Shown: positions 19,319 to 28,062 of the stretch, one piece after another
Layout of the letters: each line of letters begins with the position of its first letter
How positions within the stretch are numbered: position 1 is the stretch's first letter
Assembly: GCA_937128505.1 (NCBI GenBank)
Contig: CAKZMM010000035.1
Coordinates: 1 to 64,000, forward strand
Source of the DNA: an uncultured Thermogutta sp.
GTDB lineage: Bacteria; Planctomycetota; Planctomycetia; Pirellulales; Thermoguttaceae
Length of the DNA stretch: 64,000 bases
Direction: 5' to 3'
Notes under the pieces: model-generated
The model's input: only the letters and a program-made list of their open reading frames with translations
Told to the model about the DNA's origin: nothing
The model's database searches: none
Position numbers and translations under genes: made by a program

Positions 19319-22300
19319 GTGGGTAAAGCCTTTCAGACGGCTGAAAAGACACCGTACATCAGGCTCAGATTCTCCGTGACCAATTCGGCAAGGATTCAGA
19401 CCGCTCGGCACCGGGGAAGAATCGTCATACCGGCAATCTACCCGGAACTGGAATTCCGGAGTGCCCGGTCCGCCACGCCAATACTTTTGTTTATCGTTGT
19501 GATAATCTTTATTTGGTGGCTAAATGCTGTGTCTTCGTGGTCTGTCAAGGCCAGCCCTCTGGAGGACTATTCAACCCCCAGAAATTATAGTTCAGCAGAG
19601 CGATCGCCTTTGTCACGTATTTCTCGATGGCGGGTGGAGGAGGGTAACCCATCATCCTCAATTAAGGTTTTAGAGCCCACGAACGATCAACTGTTACCCG
19701 ATAGGACGACCCAATTGTTTCAACTGGCGGCCAAAAAGCCCTCCCAGGTCTCCCTCGTCTATCCGATTCCACCGCTTAGGGTCATCAACGAGCTAAAGGT
19801 CAAGGTATGGGTTAAATCAGATCAACCAGGTGCGATCCTCCAGCTAAGGATCATACTGCCCGAGGCAAGGCACCCCGAGACCGGTAAACCCCTGGAAACT
19901 TTCCTTTTGTTTCAAGAGTACAGGCGGCCAAACCGCTGGGAAGAGTTGATTGCTGAAGATGTGGCGCGAAAACTTCGGCAGCAACTATTCGTCTTGCGAG
20001 CTAAATTCGGTTCTTCCGTTGAGTTAAGGGGAGCCGTCGTTGATCAAGTGATGGTACGGGTTTATGTGGCCCAAGCTCCCCAGACCATTATTGTCGGTGC
20101 ACCTCAAATTGAAGGTGCGGTACATGATTCAGAAGTTGTCGTTAGTTCCTTCCAGGGGCCTCAACCTCTAAGTAGTGTAAGTAGCTTTTCGGCCCGGCAG
20201 CCCGGCGTCCATCTCGGGCACCCGGTGGCGATTCCTAGTCACCCTCACGCTGGTCCCTCAAGTCTCGCTCACCCAGGCTCACACCATCGGAACGATTCAG
20301 AGCGTCGACATCAAGCCGTGCGGTCAGAGGAGTTCGGTGCTGGAGCGCATCGTTCGGTTTTGGGGGAACGGTCTGCGGTGATATCAGCCGGTTACATCGA
20401 GGCCCCCGAGTCATATTCGCCGGAGCAAATGCTCCAATCTGACATCTCATTGTTCGAAGATTCGGATCCCAAACCGGATTTGCCCACACGAAATGAGTCA
20501 AATCTCAATTACGAAGAAAGCTCGCCCCAAGCCGATGGTCCCCGACACAAAGGTATTGGCCGAAGCTCGGAAGGCCCGGATACCCGCGCGGAGCAGCATA
20601 GTCAGTCCGAGAAACACCTGGGGGGGCAAGAGATGGCCCAAGCTGCCACGACAACCGCGGGAACGGGCACGCAACCAGATTTTTTGCACTGGGCAATCGA
20701 TTCTTTTCAGGAGGTAGGCACAGCTAACCAAGACACGGGAGCATCTGCCCCGCCTGGTCAGCGCCGTGCCTCATACGAAAGTCCATCACCGGTAACACCG
20801 AGGGCTCCGTTTCACATGCCCATAGCATGGGCCGAACAAAGCGGGCAGCCTTCCTCGCCTACCCGCATGGTTGGATCCTCACTAATGGTGGGCAACCGGC
20901 CCATGTTTCCGCGGCTCTTAGCGTGGCGAGGCGAGTCGGTTTCCTCCTTGCGGCAACTTGGGGTGAACGGAATCTGGATCGATTCTCCTTACCCGGCGGA
21001 ACTGCTACCCCAGGCGCGGGAACACGATTTTTGGGTGGTTCTTCCCCCGGTTTTCCCCCCTGTGGGGGACACCCACATGAGCGATTCGACCGCTGATGGC
21101 TTTGAAGCGGCCTCCATACGAGGGCGCATAGCGAGTTCTCCACACCGGGAGCCCGCGATGGGAGTCACGACTGCTTATACTTTCGCCGAAGTTGCGAAGT
21201 TTCCGCCGGAATTCCCTGCCGGGACGCGCACCGGGAGCCAATTAATTCAGCCTATGGCATTTTTTGCTAGCGATCCTGCTGTCCAGTCCCCAGGTGTGTG
21301 GCCGCAGTATCCCGGAGACTATTCCCGAGTACTAGGGTGGGTTCTACCCGGGGATGCGAGGCGAGAATCCCTGGATCAAGCCCGCTTAATAGCAGACCAT
21401 TTACGCGGCGGATCTTGGCCTGTGCCGGCGCCACTTGTTTGCCGATCGATAGAAGCCACACACGACTATAGCCGAATCGCCGATATCCTCCTGCTTGAGC
21501 GACCGTTGTTGGGAGGGAATTTAGAGCTGGAGTCATGGAGCCAGTGGCTTCGCGGGCGAAGTTTTCTGGCCCGGCCAGGCACCCCTTTTTGGGCCGCCAT
21601 TCCCGTGGATTACCCCCCTCAACTGTTGGAGCAAATCCACTTTTGTAGCGTTTTACCAGAATCGACACCGGTGCCCACTTGGGAGCAAGTGAGGTTGGCT
21701 GCTTTTCAGGCTCTGAGCGCAGAAATTCGCGGATTAGTGTTCACTGCCTCGGCTCGGCTCGACTCCCCCGATCGTTCTGCGGAAATTCAAAGATGTATTC
21801 TGGAACTAATCAATTTAGAACTCCAATTAATCGAACCGTTCCTTGCGGGGGGGACTTTCGTGGGTCAAACCGGCCCCACCGAGTCCCTGCCGGTAAAATG
21901 GGGCATGTATCGGACCGAAAGAGCCCGGCTTCTGATGCCCGTTTGGGTCGAGAGGTGTTCGCAGTGGGTCTGTCCTGCGGCCAGCGCGTTTCAATTGCCC
22001 CTTGTAATTGCGGGGGTTCCCGAGTCGTACAATGCCTATTTGATCGTGCCGGGGGCGATTCGCCCGTTGCGCCACCGCCGGGTAGCCGGCGGAATCGAAG
22101 TAATGCTCGATGAATTTACGGTAGCGGGGCTTGTGCTCCTGACGCAGGATCCCCTCATTATGGGTGCACTGAATGCCCGGGCATCGGAGCTGGGGCCGAG
22201 GACAGTTTCGCTCCTGATTCGGCATGCTCGAGATCGCCTTTCACAATTGGCGGCATACCAACGGTTCTTCGCCGGCCCCGGGGTTCCAGAGTCTTGGCAG

Positions 22301-23128
22301 CGGAACCACATCGTCCAGGCCGAAGTTTATTTGCAGCGCGCCGGCACCGCACTGCAAGCCTGGCAATACGCGGAAGCATGGGCAGAGGCTAACCGCGCCC
22401 TCCGACTGATTCGCACAGTAGAACACGATTGGTGGCAATCGGTTGCGACATCTTTGGGTACACCGGTCGCTCATCCCCTGGCGGTGAGCTTTTCAACAGC
22501 AGCCTGGTGTCGGGAATCACTAAGCCGCTTGGCCACCGGATCGTGGAGCGAGGAGCTTTTACCGGGCGGGGATTGTGAAGACTTGGGACTGATGCTCCAG
22601 CTCGGTTGGAGGCATTTCCAAAACCCACATGAACCTGCTGCGGTCCTTGCCGCACTGAGTCCGGAGGCAGCCCACTCGGGAAGGTTTGGGCTCGAAATCC
22701 GCGTCGAACCTAGACCCGGTGAGCGTGAATACGGAGTACTGGAATCGATACCCGCCTGGGTCTTAACCCCCTCGGTACCCGTCGAAGCTGGCGACTGGGT
22801 GTGTGTTCAGGTGTGGGTGAATATCCCGGAGCCTTTGCGGAGTTCCGTGGACGGTTTCATCGTGGCTGAGAGCCTCGGGGGAATGCCGCTGGCTGCACGC
22901 TGGACGAAGAGCGACGGGTGGCAGTTGATCCGGTTGTACCGCGTTGTACCGCCGAACCGACGCCTGGAAATCGCCCTGGGTGTGGCGGGTTACGGCAGGG
23001 TAATGCTCGACGAGATATCGGTACGGCGACTTTCTTCGGCCGCCTTTCCCGGTGTCGTCCCCGATTGGAGCCAATCAGCTTTCTCACGGGGACCATCCGA
23101 TTTTTCCCGCGAACCATCCAACAATTGA
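19319..23128 (+). CDS. large membrane-anchored protein with possible TIM-barrel domain
   Basis: This 1269-residue protein is not recognised by name. A strong hydrophobic segment (ATPILLFIVVIIFIWWL, about 52-70) anchors it, probably with the rest outside. Residues about 85-250 look like a beta-sandwich. About 250-520 are low-complexity, rich in Ser, Pro, His and Gln and probably disordered. About 525-830 contain strand/helix alternation with GVNGIWIDSPYPAEL and FWVVLPPVFPP, resembling the early strands of a glycoside-hydrolase TIM barrel. The C-terminal 170 residues end in a carbohydrate-binding-like beta-sandwich (WTKSDGWQLIRLY, GRVMLDEISVRRL). Function inferred as extracytoplasmic glycan binding or processing, with low confidence; no catalytic acid pair could be assigned. 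The GTG start has no good ribosome binding site; an internal GTG (residue 20) is an alternative. Its last 139 bases overlap the convergent thioesterase gene. Confidence 0.75.
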   Translation: MGKAFQTAEKTPYIRLRFSVTNSARIQTARHRGRIVIPAIYPELEFRSARSATPILLFIVVIIFIWWLNAVSSWSVKASPLEDYSTPRNYSSAERSPLSRISRWRVEEGNPSSSIKVLEPTNDQLLPDRTTQLFQLAAKKPSQVSLVYPIPPLRVINELKVKVWVKSDQPGAILQLRIILPEARHPETGKPLETFLLFQEYRRPNRWEELIAEDVARKLRQQLFVLRAKFGSSVELRGAVVDQVMVRVYVAQAPQTIIVGAPQIEGAVHDSEVVVSSFQGPQPLSSVSSFSARQPGVHLGHPVAIPSHPHAGPSSLAHPGSHHRNDSERRHQAVRSEEFGAGAHRSVLGERSAVISAGYIEAPESYSPEQMLQSDISLFEDSDPKPDLPTRNESNLNYEESSPQADGPRHKGIGRSSEGPDTRAEQHSQSEKHLGGQEMAQAATTTAGTGTQPDFLHWAIDSFQEVGTANQDTGASAPPGQRRASYESPSPVTPRAPFHMPIAWAEQSGQPSSPTRMVGSSLMVGNRPMFPRLLAWRGESVSSLRQLGVNGIWIDSPYPAELLPQAREHDFWVVLPPVFPPVGDTHMSDSTADGFEAASIRGRIASSPHREPAMGVTTAYTFAEVAKFPPEFPAGTRTGSQLIQPMAFFASDPAVQSPGVWPQYPGDYSRVLGWVLPGDARRESLDQARLIADHLRGGSWPVPAPLVCRSIEATHDYSRIADILLLERPLLGGNLELESWSQWLRGRSFLARPGTPFWAAIPVDYPPQLLEQIHFCSVLPESTPVPTWEQVRLAAFQALSAEIRGLVFTASARLDSPDRSAEIQRCILELINLELQLIEPFLAGGTFVGQTGPTESLPVKWGMYRTERARLLMPVWVERCSQWVCPAASAFQLPLVIAGVPESYNAYLIVPGAIRPLRHRRVAGGIEVMLDEFTVAGLVLLTQDPLIMGALNARASELGPRTVSLLIRHARDRLSQLAAYQRFFAGPGVPESWQRNHIVQAEVYLQRAGTALQAWQYAEAWAEANRALRLIRTVEHDWWQSVATSLGTPVAHPLAVSFSTAAWCRESLSRLATGSWSEELLPGGDCEDLGLMLQLGWRHFQNPHEPAAVLAALSPEAAHSGRFGLEIRVEPRPGEREYGVLESIPAWVLTPSVPVEAGDWVCVQVWVNIPEPLRSSVDGFIVAESLGGMPLAARWTKSDGWQLIRLYRVVPPNRRLEIALGVAGYGRVMLDEISVRRLSSAAFPGVVPDWSQSAFSRGPSDFSREPSNN

Positions 23129-23541
23129 CGGCGGCCAACGACGGGAAAAGCTTCAATCATCTCAGGCGGAATTCTTCTGGGCATTCCCGTTCGATAATCG
23201 ATAAATGCCCAGAGTGTTTCCGCCACCGCGAGCCGTGTGTTCTCATCCTCCGCGAAGAATTCGAATTGCCGCAGCGACGTGGCGCGATGAAGCGTGGCGA
23301 CCCACGTGCGAATAACTACCTTCTGCCCGCTGCCCGCCGGCCGCAAGTATTCAATGTGGTGCGATCGGACCACCCATCCTGCGCCGACTGCGCGATACCG
23401 CTCGCCCGGCCACCCTTGGGCCGCCGAGTGAGCCAAAGCTGCCTCTTGCATCCATTGAATATAGGCAACGTTGTTAGCGTGGCCTAAAGGATCAATTTCG
23501 TCTGGCCGCACTTCGCGCACATAAACAAATACTTCGGGCAT
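22990..23541 (-). CDS. acyl-CoA thioesterase, 4HBT hotdog family
   Basis: Hotdog-fold enzymes of the YbgC/4-hydroxybenzoyl-CoA thioesterase type hydrolyse acyl-CoA esters. Residues 1-140 match: VRPDEIDPLGHANNVAYIQW contains the catalytic-type D17 and the GHxNN signature, followed by hotdog strands. The family is usually 130-150 residues; this protein has 183. The extra C-terminal 45 residues are polar, without structure, and are encoded by the strand opposite the 3' end of the 1269-residue gene (22990-23128). AAGGTCG five bases before the ATG supports the start. Substrate cannot be told from sequence. In proteobacteria YbgC sits beside tol-pal genes; that context is absent here. Confidence 0.9.
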   Translation of the reverse strand: MPEVFVYVREVRPDEIDPLGHANNVAYIQWMQEAALAHSAAQGWPGERYRAVGAGWVVRSHHIEYLRPAGSGQKVVIRTWVATLHRATSLRQFEFFAEDENTRLAVAETLWAFIDYRTGMPRRIPPEMIEAFPVVGRRQLLDGSREKSDGPREKADWLQSGTTPGKAAEESRRTDISSSITLP

Positions 23542-24155
23542 GGAACGACCTTTTACTCACGAACATTTGGCCGATCGAAGTGAAACTCCCGCGCAGGCCG
23601 ATGAACCGGTACAAACGCTAAAGTTTGCGAAGGTTTCCTAACTATCCTCTGCCTCAGCGTTGAATAACCAGATTATACCGGAGTCGACGGGGTTGAAAGG
23701 GAGATCGAGAGACGATTGAAACTGATTCCAAGCACGCTTGAAATCGCCGTAGGATTCTAGGACACCGGAACATTGAATCAGTAGCGAGCGCGGCAACAAG
23801 TTGCAATCAAGGCCGGGGTTGAACCCGTGCCGATCGACATGCCCTATCGAAGATATCGGGATGTCCTATCCAAGGAAACCGAACGATTCGATCCCGAGAT
23901 GAATTCGAGAATTCGACACTTTTCGTTACAACCTTTGGTTGCAATCCCTTACTCCTCCGCCAAGGTTGCAAGAATCCAGAACGACAATCTTCCGAATGAA
24001 AAAAACTAACGTCATCCCCGTTTTCGTGGCAAGCCCCGGAACTCCCCCTGTGCGGGGCTGCGCGCCTTGCCTTTCCAGTTTCCAATACTACCGATCGACC
24101 GACGCATACGACCGATCGACTAGCGCACATCCCTAGCGCACATTCATGCACATCC
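23542..24155. other. gap between glgP and thioesterase genes
   Basis: No gene is supported. The thioesterase promoter should lie near its right boundary at 23542. Near the left boundary are a hairpin (24032-24059) and a 23-base tandem duplication that runs into glgP; both are annotated separately. Confidence 0.45.
24032..24059 (-). terminator. glgP: possible glgP terminator hairpin
   Basis: AGCCCCG (24032-24038) pairs with CGGGGCT (24053-24059) about 100 bases past the glgP stop on the minus strand. A T-run follows on that strand only after 27 bases, so it is weaker than a classical intrinsic terminator. Confidence 0.35.
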
Positions 24156-24170
24156 CTAGCGCACATTCAT
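24125..24170. repeat. perfect 23-base tandem duplication across the glgP stop codon
   Basis: Bases 24125-24147 and 24148-24170 are identical. The glgP stop codon (24156-24158) lies in the right-hand copy, and the last codons (MNVR then stop) are therefore present twice, the second time beyond the stop. The duplication does not change the protein. Confidence 0.95.
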
Positions 24171-26354
24171 ATCGCAGCTCAATCCGCCGGCAGCCGGTAA
24201 ATACGCATGGATAACGTAGTCGGCCACCATGCGGTGGGCACTAAACCGCCATGCCAGCGAACTGATCGAGTTTTTCATTCGCTTGATCCATCCGTGGGGC
24301 AGGCCGTCAAGATCCCGATCGTAGTAGAGAGGAACGACCTCCTTTTCCAAGACCTCGTAGAGGGCTTCTGCATCCCGGGCGTCGGTGATGTCGGGATTTA
24401 CGTGCGCCAAACCCCGACCGATCGCAAAGCCGTTAACCCCGTCGTAAGCCTCTGCCCACCATCCATCGAGGATCGAAAGGTTTAGTACGCCATTAAGCAC
24501 GGCCTTTTGCCCGCTGGTGCCGGAGGCTTCCTCCGGCCGCCGCGGATTATTTAGCCAGACATCCACCCCCTGAATCATGTGGCGGCAAACGTTGATGTCG
24601 TAATCCTCGACAAAGGCAACCTTCCCGGCAAACCGCGGGTCATGCCGCAGGTTTGCCACCCGTTGAATTAGTCGTTTACCCGGCTCATCCGCCGGGTGGG
24701 CTTTGCCGGCAAACACCAATTGGATCGGTCGTTGAGGATCGTTGACCAACGCCGCGAGCCGATCAAGATCTCGGAGAATTAAATCCGCGCGCTTGTAGGT
24801 GGCAAATCTTCGGCCGAAGCCGATCGTCAACACATTCGGATCGAGCATGGTGCGAGCCGCCTCGATGGCTTCCTCGCTCTCACCTCGGCGACGGCACTCG
24901 CGGCTGACTCGGCGACGCACAAAGCTCAGCAGTTGACTCTTTAAACTGTAGTGAGTTTCCCAAAGTTCTCCGGGATCTACCTGATGGATCGTTTGCCAAA
25001 CCTCGGGCTCGCCCATTCGGTTCCGCCAATCCGGCGGGAAATGCCGGTCATAAAGCAGTTGCATTTGCCATGCCAGCCAAGTGGGAATATGAACGCCATT
25101 GGTGATGTGACCTATCGGGATCTCTTCCTCTGCACGCCAAGACCAAACATTTGCCCACATTTTCTGGGTGGTTCGCCGATGAAGGGCACTCACCGCATTG
25201 GCACGCCGCGATAATTTGAGCCCAAGCACCGTCATGCAAAACGGCTCGTTGGGGTTCGTGGGCTCGACGCGCCCCAACCCCATCAATTGATCTGGCTTAA
25301 TCCTTAATCCCTCTCGCAAGGGCCCCAAGTGCTCCTCGATGAGTCCTCCGTCGAAGCGGTCGTGACCCGCCGGCACCGGAGTATGCGTAGTGAAAACGGT
25401 CTGCTGAGCGACTTGTCGGAGCGCATCCTCAAAGGTCAAACCATCCTCCTGCATTCGCTGACGAATCGCCTCCAACGTCGCGAAAGCACTATGCCCCTCG
25501 TTTAGGTGATATACCCCCGGGTTGATCCCTAAAGCCCGCAGAGCGCGAACCCCGCCGACCCCGGCGATTAATTCCTGGCGGATGCGGGTACGCTGATCGC
25601 CGCCGTAAAGACGCCTGGTTAATTCGCGGTCCTCCGGACTATTGCCTTCCACGTCACTGTTGAGCAGATAGATACTCACCCTCCCGACCTGCATCCGCCA
25701 AACCTTTGCCAATAATCGGCCACTGCGGGTATCAATGGCGACGATGACCGGTCGGCCTGCCGAATCGACCGCCGGCTCAACGGGAAGATTTTCTACCTTG
25801 ATGTCCAAATACTCTTCGAGCTGCCAGCCGTTGATATCTAGACGCTGCTTGAAATAACCTTGATCGTAAAAAAGCCCTACAGCAACCAACGGAACACCGA
25901 GCTCGCTTGCGCTCTTAACGTGATCCCCCGAAAGCACTCCCAAGCCGCCGGAATAGATCGGGACGGATTCATGGATCCCAAACTCGAGCGAAAAATACGC
26001 CACGGGCCGAGAGCCCAAAACCCCGCTATGTTTGAAACCCCACATCGGAGTTTCTGACAAGTATTCCTTCAAACGGCGGTAAGCGTAGTTAATCCGGCTA
26101 TGAAGCACTAATTCAGACGCCCGGACCTCCAACCGCTCCGGAGTAAATTCTTTCAAAAGGGCAATTGGATTGTGGTCGAGCTGCCGCCAACGGATCGGGT
26201 CTAAGTCCCGGAAAAGATTGATGACATCAGGCTGCCAACTCCACCACAGATTGCTCGCTAAGGCAAGACATTTCTCGTAGAGAGACTCGGCCGAAAGTTC
26301 TGGAGCACGGGGACGAGTGGTGCTATTCGTGAGTATCGTTTCCGCCTCAGCCAT
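24156..26354 (-). CDS. glgP: alpha-glucan phosphorylase (GT35)
   Basis: The enzyme releases glucose 1-phosphate from glycogen or maltodextrin using phosphate and pyridoxal phosphate, in the cytoplasm. The 732-residue protein begins with a DUF3417-type domain (LASNLWWSWQPD..., about 30-145), then the phosphorylase core, including YFSLEFGIHESVPIYSGGLG, HLNEGHSAF and TTHTPVPAGHDRF. The PLP-binding segment is EASGTSGQKAVLNGVLNLS, with the lysine conserved. This is the shorter bacterial/archaeal phosphorylase type rather than the E. coli GlgP type. AGGAGG lies 7 bases before the ATG; a GTG one codon earlier is also possible. An inverted repeat upstream (26410-26436) may be an operator. No other glycogen gene is in the window. 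Confidence 0.96.
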   Translation of the reverse strand: MAEAETILTNSTTRPRAPELSAESLYEKCLALASNLWWSWQPDVINLFRDLDPIRWRQLDHNPIALLKEFTPERLEVRASELVLHSRINYAYRRLKEYLSETPMWGFKHSGVLGSRPVAYFSLEFGIHESVPIYSGGLGVLSGDHVKSASELGVPLVAVGLFYDQGYFKQRLDINGWQLEEYLDIKVENLPVEPAVDSAGRPVIVAIDTRSGRLLAKVWRMQVGRVSIYLLNSDVEGNSPEDRELTRRLYGGDQRTRIRQELIAGVGGVRALRALGINPGVYHLNEGHSAFATLEAIRQRMQEDGLTFEDALRQVAQQTVFTTHTPVPAGHDRFDGGLIEEHLGPLREGLRIKPDQLMGLGRVEPTNPNEPFCMTVLGLKLSRRANAVSALHRRTTQKMWANVWSWRAEEEIPIGHITNGVHIPTWLAWQMQLLYDRHFPPDWRNRMGEPEVWQTIHQVDPGELWETHYSLKSQLLSFVRRRVSRECRRRGESEEAIEAARTMLDPNVLTIGFGRRFATYKRADLILRDLDRLAALVNDPQRPIQLVFAGKAHPADEPGKRLIQRVANLRHDPRFAGKVAFVEDYDINVCRHMIQGVDVWLNNPRRPEEASGTSGQKAVLNGVLNLSILDGWWAEAYDGVNGFAIGRGLAHVNPDITDARDAEALYEVLEKEVVPLYYDRDLDGLPHGWIKRMKNSISSLAWRFSAHRMVADYVIHAYLPAAGGLSCDMNVR

Positions 26355-26409
26355 CACTTCGCCTCCTGAGCACGGACTGGGTACCCGTTGGAGTTATTTC
26401 GACCAAAAG

Positions 26410-26436
26410 ATGGCATTTTAAACATTTTTATGCCAT
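26410..26436. promoter_or_regulatory. glgP: inverted repeat upstream of glgP, possible operator
   Basis: ATGGCAT (26410-26416) and ATGCCAT (26430-26436) form a perfect 7-base inverted repeat, with a 13-base AT-rich centre, 56-82 bases before the glgP start codon. The spacing suits a dimeric repressor or activator site. No regulator is identified, so the assignment is tentative. Confidence 0.3.
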
Positions 26437-26970
26437 TCGGCGACACCAGTGTTCGAGGGGCAAGGGAGCAATGGCTGATGATCGCTCGCAAAAGGGCCAA
26501 AGTTTGTGCTCATAGACCACAGCGTCACTGATTGCTAACCAAACGATGCTTTTCTAGTGTGTGACTCCCTTCTCAGCCGAGAAGTGCAAATTTTGCTATG
26601 GGCCGCCTTACAGTGGGGGCCGTTTCTCAACAGCAAGCTGTTAGCCCCGAAAAATGGACAGAAAATATATAATGTTTGCAAAGTTAATGCAGTTTTATCG
26701 CCAAATTGTTACGAAAACACATGATTGGCTTCCTAACCAAAGCTTTAGCCGGCTAAATTCTACCAAATTGACTTTTACAGTGACTATTTAAGTCTTTAAG
26801 GCATAACGGCTTACTCATTTAAGGATGGTTTGACTCACTGATTCGAAAATGATTTTTAGGTTTTTTTCAGCCGAGATTTTCTGAATTATCGGGTAGATGA
26901 ATCATAAGGCTTTTGGTAGAGAGATGATACTATGCAGCTTTGGCGTGGAAAGCCCTCCTTTTCCTTAAGT

Positions 26971-27006
26971 ATTTGACGCGAAAGACGAATTTGACGCGAA
27001 AGACGA
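26971..27006. repeat. perfect 18-base tandem doublet
   Basis: ATTTGACGCGAAAGACGA occurs twice without a gap (26971-26988 and 26989-27006). It is intergenic and not related in sequence to the other repeats in the window. Confidence 0.95.
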
Positions 27007-27092
27007 GACGTAAATTTGATCCAAGAATCGGGTGCCACTGCCGGAATTCTGAGAGGATTACTGCACGCGGCTTGGCGCCTACTGGACGCTAG

Positions 27093-27130
27093 GACGTATG
27101 AAATAATCTACGACGTATGAAATAACCTGT
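27093..27130. repeat. imperfect 19-base tandem doublet
   Basis: GACGTATGAAATAA occurs at 27093 and 27112, followed by diverged 5-base tails (TCTAC and CCTGT). Confidence 0.85.
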
Positions 27131-27365
27131 AGTGCGGGCCCCTCTTGCGCCATATTCGGACTTCTGGACCCTACGAGCTCTGAAGGTAGACCGAGACCGG
27201 CATTAACCGAAATCCGCATCGAATGTTGCGAAAACAGCGCCGGGCCAATCCGCGTCGGAAGGCGGGTAGCAACTCCGACCGAAGTTCTGTGCAACCCGTT
27301 TGAACCTTACTTTTCTAAGCGTTTCTCGGATACCGGGCTGTGACTCATCACTCTTTTCGCTCCAC

Positions 27366-27448
27366 CCCCCACCTACCTCGGGGGAAATATGACCCGGAGA
27401 AGGGTTTGAAACTGCTGGAAGGCCATCCCCCACCTACCTCGGGGGAAA
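27366..27448. repeat. duplicated hairpin repeat, 61 bases apart
   Basis: A 22-base sequence is present identically at 27366-27387 and 27427-27448. Each copy has CCCCC, the 9-base loop ACCTACCTC, then GGGGG and AAA, so it can fold into a five-pair GC stem. The 39 bases between copies are unique. The geometry recalls a two-repeat CRISPR, but the repeat is short and there are no cas genes. Confidence 0.85.
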
Positions 27449-27558
27449 AAAAAGAAATGGCGACGATTAAATGCCAAATGCTCGAATTGCTGCGGGAAAA
27501 CGGGGAAAGATGTCTCCTGCCCAACCGCGTGGTGGCCCATCTTTTCGAGAATCTCCCG

Positions 27559-27594
27559 TGTGAAGATGTTTATTCTTGTGAAGATGTTTATTCT
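27559..27594. repeat. perfect 18-base tandem doublet
   Basis: TGTGAAGATGTTTATTCT occurs twice without a gap (27559-27576 and 27577-27594), in the same gap as the 26971 doublet but unrelated in sequence. Confidence 0.95.
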
Positions 27595-28062
27595 CAGGCC
27601 TTTTGAGGTGGTGTTTATTTTCGAGATTTTCGAGATTTTTGCGGCTTAATTTAGGTCTGGCGCACATTGCGAACCGTGTCACGAAGCATGACATGAAACC
27701 AAATAAGCTTGCCTATGTCTGGCCCAAACCGGCACCGGTGAAACCTTTTTGAATTGCGCTTGAGCCTTTCAAACGAGCCAACCGGGTTTTACACTAAAAA
27801 AGTGTCGAATTTTCGTTGTCTGAGGCGGTTCCCCGAAAACGACGTTTTGAAGCATGTTCGGGTTTCGGTCCCGGACATTTTTAGCATTTACGCCATTTGG
27901 TCATCGATGCTCCGAATGTGGGCGGAAAATCTTCGGCATGGGTCGTTGATTCGGCCGCCCAGTTTCAGCGGTACTCGCCGTCAATGACGCCTCTTCATCA
28001 GCCCGCGGCGGATATTGAACTGGCTTCGAGCACCTATTTTTTTTCGAGAAGGAGCGTGGGAA

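Larger units (their letters stand above)
26355..28062. other. 1.7-kb divergent gap rich in duplications
   Basis: The gap lies between the divergent glgP and sialidase-like genes. No gene is supported; an 88-codon frame (27340-27606 plus) is built partly from the repeats and is not called. Repeats present include 18-base doublets at 26971 and 27559, an imperfect 19-base doublet at 27093, a 9-base doublet TTTTCGAGA near 27618, and a duplicated hairpin at 27366 and 27427. The first 400 bases are AT-rich. Confidence 0.5.

Noticed and set aside
27366-27448. Possible CRISPR array
   Set aside because: Only two repeats of 22 bases and one spacer, with no cas genes in the window. It is reported as a duplicated hairpin instead.
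27340-27606. An 88-codon plus-strand gene
   Set aside because: Its reading frame is partly made from the hairpin repeat and the 18-base doublet, and no domain is visible.
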